Shown: positions 45,341 through 55,700 of the stretch, piece after piece
Layout: every line of letters begins with the position of its first letter
Position numbering within the stretch: the stretch's first letter is position 1
From: Siderastrea radians
Lineage: Eukaryota; Cnidaria; Anthozoa; Scleractinia; Rhizangiidae
DNA length: 64,000 nt
Assembly (NCBI GenBank): GCA_964017195.1
Contig: OZ024889.1
Span: 57,538,074-57,602,073 of the forward strand
Direction: 5' to 3'
Translations under genes and position numbers: made by a program
Notes under the pieces: generated by a model
What the model saw: only the letters and a program-made list of their open reading frames with translations
What the model was told of the DNA's origin: nothing
The model's database searches: none

Positions 45341-45554
45341 GTAGGGCTAAACTTATTGATTTGCTTCTAAAGCAAGATTTGTGATCAGTTACAACAAATT
45401 CCGTCATTCATAAATCGCTTCACAGAATTAACAGAGTGAAGCAAACAAATACAGGAAAATATGCTGATTCATGACATACCCTGGTTAAAATGGTCCAAGT
45501 ACCTCAGAAATCGGCTAGAACAATCGACAACTAAAGAATAGGTAGCGTCCCATG

Positions 45555-46354
45555 AGGGACTTTAAGATACGGTGACTACGGACTACGGACTACGGTTGGA
45601 CGTGTGTTTTTCTTTGGCTGAAACACTGGGCGGAGTAAACGAGTGGCGCGAAAATGCGAAGTTAAGACTGTACAGACTAGAGACAACAGACTACGAACGA
45701 AGAGCGAAGGTCAACTCTACACTAAACAGACACCAAATGTCTTTTAAAAAGATTCGAGATGCTTTGGTTTTGAGTTGTAATCGTCGCACTGCAATTCAAA
45801 ATGTAATTGCACGTGAGGCTTGCGTGCAGGCTTAATCAAATTTTCAGGGCTCGTTTTCAAATTACTTCGCTTGCAAAAATACTTCGGAAGCAAATTTGAC
45901 ATATTTTACTAAATTAATTACTTCTCAACTTGAAGGGAAGCCATTTGTATCTAGAAAGAGCAAAGAGAAGAGTTGATATTACAAGCTATATTCAAAACAT
46001 CAAATTTAATTTCATTCTGGAAAACAACGTGGTGATCAAATTCAGTAAACAAAGTAAGCTGTAAATTTTTCGCTGTTCTGAGTTCATAAGCACTCGAAAT
46101 TGTTCCAAATGCGTATTAGTTTGTAGTTCGAATGTTACAGTACAAAAACACCTCAATTTTCTAACTTTAGACTACTTTTTTATACATCTTCAGTTCCTCG
46201 TACTACACCACGATTCACTACGTGAAATCCTTCCACTAAGCAACCGTCGTGAGCTTGCGACGGTGGGGACAACAGAACACATATGTCTCGTCCCAGTCCT
46301 AAAGTGCCTCCCGTCCGTAGTCCGTAGTCCGTAGCCACCGTATCTTAAAGTCCC
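45555..46354. mobile_element. PIF/Harbinger-like MITE, copy 1
   Basis: Ends GGGACTTTAAGATACGGTG and its complement bound 800 bp without transposase. The second copy at 52755-53959 is flanked by TTA on both sides, the 3-bp TWA duplication typical of PIF/Harbinger. The copy here has lost part of its flanks. Confidence 0.7.
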
Positions 46355-47644
46355 TATTAACGGGCGACAAACAATTACAAACTGGAGGTCGTTGTAAAAT
46401 TTACGGCTGTAAATGGGCTTGTATTTGTAAACATTATTTTTTAACATCAATTTGGTGCTGCCCCTGGGGGGGAGTCTGGTTGCAAGCCCGCTCGCCACCC
46501 CCCCCCCCTTCCCCAGTGGCTCATGGAATGGCAAGGCCATGACTTAGCATGATTTTCAAGATCCAAGGGAATACATTTGCAATATCTTTAGGCCTTTGAT
46601 TTTGGAAATTTCTTTCTTATAGCGCATTGAAAAATTCTTGCAAGTATTTGTTTCTAAAGAAATCCATGCTTTGAATGTAGCGAATGTGCATATTTTAAAA
46701 CTATTGAATAATAGACAAATTTTTGTACCGATGCCAGCTCATTTTTTTCATATTAACTACAGTAAAAATGTCTATTTTTTAGGAAAGTTAAGCGACCTGA
46801 GCCTGAGAACAAGCTATATATATATAAAAAGAACATGTCATTAACCTACACTAGGCTAATTTTTGTTTTAAAACCTTCTTTTTCAATTTGTTTCAAAAAT
46901 TTGCAATCTGGTGTGCAACATTAGGCCTGGTATTCAATAGGGACGCGAGCACTAAAGGCCATAAGAACTCTCTGTTACACATGAGCTAGCAAACAAGGAT
47001 CAAAGTGTTTTGACCCTTGTTTTTTTTGTTTGCGTTTCAGAGAATTTGTCTGGACTTTTCCACTTTCGTCCCTAGTGAAAACCAGGCTTTAATGAAACGG
47101 AATTCGAGAATCATAAAATAAATACGGAATATGGCAATTTTTAATTTTATTTAGCAGAACATATGTATAATTTGATTTTCTTATTGCGTCGGGGTAATCT
47201 ACTGCAATATGTGCTTCTTTCTTTTTCAGTAAAAAAACCAAACAAATAAAAAACAATAGTTATGGGTTACAGGTGAGGGCTTACGTCACTCATAAAATAA
47301 CTCTCTTATGACAAAAATATAAGTATAATTGCTTTCAGGTGTTGGGATTGATAGAGAACAAAATGGTCTCTTACTGGAAGAATGCTACTGATTTCTGTGA
47401 TATATCTAGCAGAAAAGGCCCAAGGTAGGGCTAAACTCAGTGATGTGCTTCTAAAGCAAGATTTGTGATCAGTTACAACAAATTCCGTCATTCATAAATC
47501 GCTTCATAGAATTAACAGAGCGAAGCAAACAAATACAGAAAAATATGCTGATTCAAGACATACCCTGGTTAAAATGGTCCAAGCACCTCAGAAATCGGCT
47601 AGAACAATCGAGTACTATAGAATAGGTAGCGTCCCATGATATCA
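46355..47644 (+). repeat. Duplicated unit 2 (about 1.29 kb)
   Basis: It runs from ACGGGCGACAAACAATTAC to GGTAGCGTCCCATGATATCA and is the least interrupted copy. It contains CCCCAGTGGCTCATGGAATG, the short TA run, GCCTGGTATTCAATAGGGAC and signal-peptide exon B near its 3' end. Relative to units 1 and 3 it lacks about 30 bp after CAATAGTTA. Confidence 0.9.
47382..47424 (+). CDS. Signal-peptide first coding exon, copy B, altered start
   Basis: The ATG corresponding to copies A and C is at 47363, but two T are missing after TCTC, which throws that frame out. A second in-frame ATG at 47382 restores MLLISVIYLAEKAQ with the same phase-1 GTAGGG donor at 47425. The remaining 14 residues are short for a signal peptide, so this copy may be weak or dead. 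Confidence 0.45.
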
Positions 47645-48229
47645 TTACCACCATTTTCACTACTACGCGACTTTTCTTTTCAAAACACTTCTGAGAACTT
47701 TGCAATACGCTTCCGTCAATCATACCTTATATGGGAAGTGTGTGATGTTACCGCAATTGAACTGAGCTCGAAGGAATAAAGATGGCGCCAAATTATCCCG
47801 TACATTTGAGCTGGTGAGTCATATATTGACTAGTAAGAGGCTTTAGAGTCGTTGATGTTGCAAGAATACTTCACGTTTGACAGATATTTGTAAAGAAATT
47901 TCGACATTTCTTCAGAATTAAATACCCGCTCGGTGGATTATCCGGGCGTTAACAAAACCCGGAACATGGAACATTCCGGAACATCCCGGAACATTCCGGA
48001 ACATTCCGGAACATCCCGGAACAGGGCAAATTATCACAAAATAAATGGAAAAAAAAGAAAAAAAGAAAGAAAGAAAGCAAGAAATTAAGGAAACAACCAA
48101 AAAACAAACAAACAATAAAAACAAAAACAAATTTAAAAAAAAAGTATAACAGTAGTAAATAAAACATCTCTTTCCCGTCAATTTTATCACGTGATTTGCT
48201 ACCGTGATGGTTTCTTTGCCTCTCCCTGA

Positions 48230-48231
48230 AT

Positions 48232-48320
<89 letters not shown>
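48230..48320. repeat. CAA/TAA trinucleotide microsatellite
   Basis: AAC triplets pass into AAT triplets. The Tyr/Ile/Cys/Val homopolymer ORFs on the minus strand are artefacts of this tract. Confidence 0.95.
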
Positions 48321-48609
48321 TATGGATTACGCCACATAGTAACTCAACATTGAGAGTTTCCAGATCTGTAACAATTGGAGCGACTAAAACAGAACGATGA
48401 CTGATGCATGTTTTGCATGTGCGGGAGCTCATTACTAAAGGTCCAATTTTTGTTCTAGGTATATGACTCTTAAAATTAGGATATTATTAAGGGTGAACAA
48501 TTACAACTTAGGAATTATTTCCAATTTTAAATTGGTAGAAGATTTTTTTAAGAATGGATGCCGCATATCTTGTATTCTGATGTTATTGTTACTGTTGTCA
48601 CTCGACAAA

Positions 48610-48960
48610 AATGATGATAATAATAATAATAATCAATTTATTTAGCACTAATACTATAACATATTCAAAGCGCTTTACATTAAGTTATTATTATTTATAA
48701 ACTAAAAGCTTTCTTAAAATGAAATGTTTTCAGTTGCTTTTTTTAAAAATGGCGAGGCTGCTACTTATTCTTGTAGTTAATGGCAGTGAGTTCCATAAAA
48801 TAGGTGCAGCATTAGCGAAGGTGTGATTCCCAAGTGCAGAACAGCTGACTTTTGGAATGAACAGAAAAGATTGTGTAGACGAGCGAAGAGAATAATTAGC
48901 AGCTGGTTTGACAAAAGATCTAGGGTGGACTTTTATTTTCTTGGTTAGTATTATTTAGGT
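48610..48960 (-). repeat. Dispersed repeat with TTTAGCAC...AAAGCGCTTTACA tail
   Basis: A short AAT microsatellite is followed by TATTCAAAGCGCTTTAC, a tail seen on several invertebrate retroelements. The downstream sequence contains a broken reading frame. Assignment is tentative. Confidence 0.35.
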
Positions 48961-49113
48961 TTATTAATCCCTGCACACTTTTACTTTGGAAATCAACTTA
49001 AACACAAAACGTCCTTAAACAACCGAATAAACGTGAGACCAAAAAACTCAAAAGCGTGCCAGGAAAGTGGAACTGCGTGACTGCGTCCGTAGTCTCCTAT
49101 GCAGCCGTTCTTA

Positions 49114-49379
49114 GGGCCTGGCTTAACTAGAAAACATTGTTGCGGAAACATTGCTGCAGACGCAAATGTTTCCCAGTTTAGCCGCGCGAGAAACATATGT
49201 TGCGGAAGCATATTTTGCGTCTTGGAAGCAAGGAAATGTTTCTGAAACAAGTCAAAAAAATTTTTGCTTCACAGACACAAATTTTGCTTTTGAAACGTAT
49301 GTTTCTCAATTTAACCACACAAGGAAACATGTCTGGAAACAATGTTTCTGCAACAATGTTTCCTAGTTTAGCCAGGCCC
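49114..49379. mobile_element. PIF/Harbinger-like MITE nested in the 10-bp-duplication element
   Basis: TTA at 49111-49113 and 49380-49382 flanks ends GGGCCTGGCTTAACTAG and CTAGTTTAGCCAGGCCC. The length is 266 bp, and variants of GAAACATNTGTTGCGG recur inside. This is the fourth nesting level at this place (unit array, foldback, TIR element, MITE). Confidence 0.82.
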
Positions 49380-50179
49380 TTAGGGTCGTCACGCAACGCC
49401 GTAGGAGACTACTGCGTGCGTGACTGAGAAATGCTTTTTTTAAATTTTCTCGTATCAAATAAACCTTCTCTCGAAACCCAAAATAAGGCCTCGATACTAT
49501 CTGAGATACTTTTGGATTCGAGAAATGAGGCGCATTTTGTAAGCCAGGCTCGCCTTCGGTACCCTGGTTAAAGAATTAGTATATACGTTCATTTAGTCAC
49601 AGATGAATTTATTTATTTATTTATTCTACATCTTTTATTTTATTTTATTCTATTTTATTTATTATCTTTTTTTGACGATCAGAATTTTTTATTACTTTTT
49701 TTTTCATTTATTTCGTGATAATTTGCTCTGTTCCGGGATGTTCCGGAATGTTCCGGAATGTTCCATGTTCCGGGTTTTGTTAACGCCTGGATTATCCTAT
49801 GCGGCGGATGGTAAGCTTCGTGAATAAGCTAAACCGAAGTGTGAAGTAAAAATTCTAGCTTTTCTGACCTGAAAACAGCACAAGACATGTTATTCACCAC
49901 CAGTATAATCTGGCAATATCCCGAAGTGTACGAGGACGAAATTCAGGAGTGGATAGAGTATGCAACGGTAAAACGAATCATGATCGGCGTGCGATCAACC
50001 GATTCGTGAAGAAAATGGGTTTGACAAGAAGATTTAGCTGAAGAAACGTACGTATGACTTGTTGGATTGTTTTTGCAAGAAACACTGCTAATTCTAGTCA
50101 CCTATCACCCGAGGAATGGAATGAAAAACAAAGCATAAGAGCTTTATAACGTTTATTGTTCTACGTGAATGATAACGCT

Positions 50180-50306
50180 TAGCCTGTTCCAGGCTCTCAG
50201 ATAGTTGGGACGGCACGAGAATTAGAAAGGGAACGCTTTTTTTTTTTCGCGCTCTTTTTCTCAATTCACGCTTTCCCAACTATCTCGGAGCCTGGAACAG
50301 GCTAGT
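50180..50306. mobile_element. MITE in the left arm of the foldback element
   Basis: TAACGCT flanks both sides (50173-50179, 50307-50313). Ends are TAGCCTGTTCCAGGCTC and GAGCCTGGAACAGGCTA. The opposite arm of the host hairpin has the empty site (ATAACGCTGTGACATG, complement near 50,710-50,725). Confidence 0.78.
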
Positions 50307-51423
50307 TAACGCTGTGACATGATAGCAAGAAAAGCCTGAAAAATCGTTATTTATAAAAGCGGGAACGGGGAAATATCAAGGAAAATATTTAAGCACAGTT
50401 TCATGTTTAGTGATTACCAAAGAACGTGATAAGCGAAACAGGGCAATGTATCGTCGTAGGTCATCGCTAAATTACACCGAGAACAGTTGCTATTTATAGA
50501 TGAATCAGAACTTCTCAGACTCATCTATAAATAGCAGCTGTTCTAGGTGAAATTCAGCGATCCTACGACAATAGATCGCCCTGTTTCCCTCATCTCGTTC
50601 TTTGGCAATCGTCTTGAGCTATAACGAAGAAGTAAACTTGAAAGTAAGCTTAAATATTTTCCTCGATTCCCCGTTCCTGCTTGTAGAAATAACAATTTCC
50701 CTATCATGTCACAGCGTTATATGTTTACTGATTCTCGAAACGTAGAACGACAAACGTTACAAGCGCATTATAAGCTTATACTTTATTTTGTTTTTTCAAT
50801 TCATTCCGGAGGTGATGGGTGATTAGAATTAGCAGTGTTCCTTCCGAAAAAAATGCAACAAGTCATACGTACCTTTCTTCTTGTAAAACCCATTTTCTTC
50901 ACGAATCGGTTGATCGCACGCCGATCATGATTCGTTTACCCGTTGCATACTCTATCCACTCCTGAATTTCGTCCTCGTAGTCACTTTGGGATACTGCCAG
51001 ATTATTCTTCGTGGTAAATAACATGTCGTGTGCTATTTTCAGGTCAGAAAATCTAGAATTATTACTTCACACTTCGGTTTAGCTTATTCACGAGATTAAA
51101 CGTACGCTTACCATCCGCCGCATAGGATAATCCACCGAGCGGGTATTTAATTCTGAAGAAATGTCGAAATTTCTTTACAAATATCTGCCAAACGTGAAGT
51201 ATTCTTGCAACATCAACGACTCTAAAGCCTCTTACTAGGCAATATATGACTCACCAGCGCAAATTTACGGGATAATTTGGCGCCATCCTTATTCCTTCGA
51301 GCTCAATTCAATTGCGGTAACATCACACACTTCCCATATAAGGTATGATTGACGGAAGCGTATTGCAAAGTGCTCAGAGGTGTTTTGAAAAGAAAAGTCG
51401 CGTAGTTGTGAAAATGGTCGTAA

Positions 51424-52754
51424 CGGGCGACAAACAATTACAAACTGCAGGTCGTTGTAACATTTACGGCTGTAAATGGGCTTGTATTCGTAAACATTAT
51501 TTTTTTACATCAATTTGGTGCTGCCCCTGGGGGGAGTCTTGTTGCAAGCCCGGTCGCCAATCCCCCTTCCCCAGTGGCTCATGGAATGGCACGGCCATGA
51601 CTTAGCATGACTTTCAAGATCCAAGGGAATACATTTGCAATATCTTTAGTCCTTTGATTTTGGAAATTTCTTTCTTATACGTAGGGTATTAAAAAATTCT
51701 TGCAAGTATTTATTTCTAAAGAAATCCATGCTTTGAATGTAGCGAATGTGCATGCTTTAAAACCATTGAATAATAGACAAATTTTTGTACCGATGCCAGC
51801 TCATTTCTTTCATATTATCTACAGTATAAATGTATATTTTTTAGGAAAGTTAAGCGACTTGAGCCTGGGAACAAGCTATGTATATATATATAAAAAGAAC
51901 ATGTCATTAACCTACACTAGGCTAATTTTTGTTTTAAAACCTTCGTTTTCAATTTGTTTCAAAAATTTGCAATCTGATGTGAACCATTAGGCCTGGTATT
52001 CAATAGGGACGCGAGCACTAAAGGCCATAAGAACTCTCTGTTACACACGCGCTAGCAAACAAGGACCAAAGTATTTTGACCCTTGTTTTTTTTGTTTGCG
52101 TTTCAGAGAATTTGTCTGGACTTTTCCACTTTCGTCACCAGTGAAAACCAGGCTTTAATAAAACGGAATTCGAGAATCATAAAATAAATACGGAATATGG
52201 CAATTTTTAATTTTATTTAGCAGAACATATGTATAATTTGATTTTCTTATTGCGTCGGGGTAATCTACTGCAATACGTGCTCCTTGCTTTCTCAATAAAA
52301 AAAGCAAACAAACAAAAAACAATAGTTACCATGAGGGATGCCGAATGATGTCATGTTGTGGGTTACAGATGAGGGCTTACGCCACTCATAAATTAACTCT
52401 CTTATGACAAAAATATAAGGAAATAGAATATAATTGCTTTCAGGTGTTGGGATTGATAGAGAACAAAATGGTCTCTTTTACTGGAAGAATGCTACTGATT
52501 TTGGTGATATATCTAGCAGAAAAGGCCCAAGGTAGGGCTAAACTTAGTGATTTGCTTCTAAAGCAAGATTTGTGATCAGTTACAACAAATTCCGTCATTC
52601 ATAAATCGCTTCAGAGAATTAACAGAGTGAAGCAAACAAATACAGGAAAATACGCTGATTCATGACATACCCTGGTTAAAATGGTCCAAGTACCTCAGAA
52701 ATCGGCTAGAACAATCGACAACTAAAGAATAGGTAGCGTCCCATGATATCATTA
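51424..52754 (+). repeat. Duplicated unit 3 (about 1.33 kb)
   Basis: It runs from CGGGCGACAAACAATTAC to GTCCCATGATATCATTA and is collinear with unit 2 except for small indels. It retains the CCATGAGGGATGCCGAATG segment shared with unit 1 and carries signal-peptide exon C. It is the unit nearest the Ig exons. Confidence 0.9.
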
Positions 52755-55700
52755 GGGACTTTAAGATACGGTGACTACGTACTACGGACTACGGTTGGAC
52801 GTGTGTTTTTCTTTGGCTGAAACACTGGGCGGAGTACACGAGTGGCGCGAAAATGCGAAGTTAAGACTGTACAGACTAGAGACAACAGACTACGAACGAA
52901 GAGCGAAGGTCAACTCTACACTAAACAGACAAAATTTCTTTTGAAAAGATTCGAGATACTTTGGTTTTGAGTTGTAATCGTCGCACTGCAATTCAAAATG
53001 TAATTGCACGTGAGGCTTGCGTGCAGGCTTAATCAAATTTTCAGGGCTCGTTTTCAAATTACTTCGCTTGCAAAAATACTTCGGAAGCAAATTTGACATA
53101 TTTTACTAAATTAATTACTTCTCAACTTGAAGGGAAGCCATTTGTATCTAGAAAGAGCAAAGAGAAGAGTTGATATTACAAGCTATATTCAAAACATCAA
53201 ATTTAATTTCATTCTGGAAAACAACGTGGTGTTCAAATTCAGTAAAGCATCGTGCCTGGGGAGGGGGGAATTTGAACGTTGCCTTGGAGGGGTGGGGAAT
53301 TTGAACCAGATTTATCTCTTGTTCTGACATAATACGCCCGTGAGTTTTTTTCGGTTTTTGCAGGGTTTGACGGATTTCCAAGATAGAATTTCGCCTTTGT
53401 TAGTGAATTACTCTTTCAAAAGGGTCTTTAAAAGAAGTTTGAAGGTGTCATTCAGCATTTCTCTCTCTGAAAGGCATTAAAGTGTTTGATTGAAGACGAA
53501 ATTTGTCTTTGAGGAGAGGTAGTTCAGTACTAATTGGTGGGGCATTTGAACGGCTTTTTTGCCCCGAGGGGAGGGAATTTGAACAAGCCAATCTTCAAAA
53601 GTTCAAATGCCCGGGGGGTTACCCGGGGGGGATGTTGAACTTTCGAATTGATCGGCGCATAAGCTGTACATTTTTCGCTGTTCTGAGTTCATAAGCACTC
53701 GAAATTGTTCCAAATGCGTATTAGTTTGTAGTTCGAATGTTACAGTACAAGAACACCTCAATTTTCTAACTTTAGACTACTTTTTTATACATCTTCAGTT
53801 CCTCGTACTACACCACGATTCACTACGTGAAATCCTTCCACTACGCAACCGTCGTGAGCTTGCGATGGTGGGGACAACAGAACACATATGTCTCGTCCCA
53901 GTCCTAAAGTGCCTCCCGTCCGTAGTCCGTAGTCCGTAGTCACCTTATCTTAAAGTCCCTTATTATGCACAACAACGTAACTTTTAAATTATAATCGCTG
54001 ATGTGAATATACTTAGTGACTTGAACCAAATTTCTGGATGATACCTCATGTCAGAGTATTTGTCGTTCCTGCAGCAAATGGCCGGGCAAAAGTTACTCAC
54101 CTACTTTCAAACAACTCCAAATTTATTATCCATTAAATCTCTTTCGTATCCCTTTAGCTTTTTCTTGAAATATCCCATATCTCCTTAATTGTACAGTCTC
54201 GTATCCCCAAACTTCGCTTTGAATATCCCCTTATTTCTTTTTCAAATATCCCGTATCCCTATAATTTTTCATTCGGTATCCCGTATACCTCTAACTTTTT
54301 CCTCAAATCGGGATCCCGTATCCCCATAACCCCTAATGGGGCCTCCTTTCTTACTATCCCTATCACACAAACGCAAAAAACAATTTTGAATAAAGCACTT
54401 AAGTGAGAAAATTGTATGCATAGTTTTTTTTGTGGGATTGTGTGGAAATCTTGCCAAAAATAGCCAGAACATTTTTTCCATAACTTACTTCGACGTATGC
54501 AGTTTTAATGCGCAGTTGGCTTTAGCATCACTCAATTGCTTCTTTCGAACTTTTGACGTTCTACAAGTATTCGGATAGCATAGTCGAACAGAACGGCAAG
54601 TCGACTAAAGACCAATCTGTCAAACTTAATTGACTCATGTGTCAAACGTTTCATATGCCGAGTCTTAAGGTCGGCACACACGAGGGGACTAGTCCCTGCG
54701 ACTGGTCCCCTGTCGTGTGTACACGAAGGAAATAGTTGCGGGGACAAGTCCCTTGAAGGGTTTAAAAAGCTAGCAAATTTAGGGCGCTTAAACTGAAATT
54801 CGCCGAAATGTGGAGACGAAAAATAAAGCGATCCTCAACAGTGAAACCGAATTTACTAGATTAACCGTAAAACATAAAAAAAAAATCAACTGCAAATCGA
54901 TTCAACCGACCAAATTTTGGTCCATGCGACTACATTTTTTGACTATAATGGGTAGTTCACACGAAGGGACTTGGTCTCCGGGACTAGTCGCAGGGATCAG
55001 TCGTAGGGACTAGTTCCCTCGTGTGTGCCGACCTTAATGTAATAAGATTTGGTACATAAAAAGTTCGACCTTGAACCGGGGCTAAGCGGAAGACATGCAT
55101 TTTCAGTTCTCCTTCTGGAGACTTAACAGATTACAATTCATACTGTTTAAGTGGACTTATTTTCTACTTTCAGCTATCCATAATTTTGCGATCGTTGAGC
55201 CATATCCTGAAAACATCTATCCATTCGAGTTCACTTCAGCCAAGGTTACCTGTGTAGCTTTTGATTCATCGGGAGAAAAGACACCTGAGAAAATACTGTT
55301 TATGAGGAAAGACCAATTTGATTCGTACACAGAAATAACAGCTAATGGCAACGTATACTTCACGAACCAAACAGAGATGGTTGCTGTAGGAGAACGTCCA
55401 GGTAGGTATTTGCCTTTGAAAAACGAAAAAACAGATCAAAAGCTTTGAATAATGATTGGCGATTTGTTGCCTTTAAGCCTCCTCGTTTATTCAAGGGTGT
55501 ACCCTTTTATCACAAAGTCGACATTATTGTAAATTCATAAATTTCGTCCCTGAACGGCTTGACGGTTCAATTGGTTACCTGAGGAAGCCTGTTTATGTTT
55601 TTGATGGTTGGGTTGGGATCCAGCAGAGGAACATTTCATGATATACACAAACAAAGGGGTTACAACACCTCAAATAGTTATAATATATACTGCAGTACTA

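Larger units (their letters stand above)
47944..49787. mobile_element. TIR element with 10-bp duplication and GGAACATTCC sub-terminal repeats
   Basis: TGGATTATCC flanks both sides (47934-47943, 49788-49797) and is present once in the opposite arm of the host hairpin (complement near 51126). Ends read GGCGTTAACAAAACCCGG, followed by tandem GGAACATTCC/GGAACATCCC copies at both ends. No transposase. A 9-10-bp duplication suggests Mutator-like transposition. Confidence 0.82.
47645..51423. mobile_element. Foldback element between units 2 and 3, with nested insertions
   Basis: The left end TTACCACCATTTTCACTACT and the right end (complement) match, and the arms continue inward to a centre near 50512 (CTATTTATAGATGA mirrored by TCATCTATAAATAG). 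The right arm (50521-51423) is about 900 bp. The left arm is interrupted by a 1.84-kb insertion (47944-49787) and a 127-bp MITE (50180-50306). With these removed the element is essentially one hairpin of about 1.8 kb. No coding capacity. Confidence 0.82.

Noticed and set aside
47918..48432. ORFs with poly-Tyr, poly-Ile, poly-Cys and poly-Val
   Set aside because: They are six-frame artefacts of the CAA/TAA microsatellite.
43180..51990. ORF of about 68-98 codons (LNNRQIFVPMPAHFFHI) seen in all three duplicated units
   Set aside because: It is conserved only because the DNA is duplicated; it has stops and frameshifts between copies and no domain. A 5' UTR or promoter role is more likely.
55095..55448. 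ORF starting MHFQFSFWRLNRLQFILF and running into the first Ig exon, which could serve as a leader without the upstream units
   Set aside because: The hydrophobic stretch coincides with the pyrimidine tract before a good acceptor at 55173, and the duplicated signal-peptide exons fit the phase exactly. Kept only as a remote alternative.
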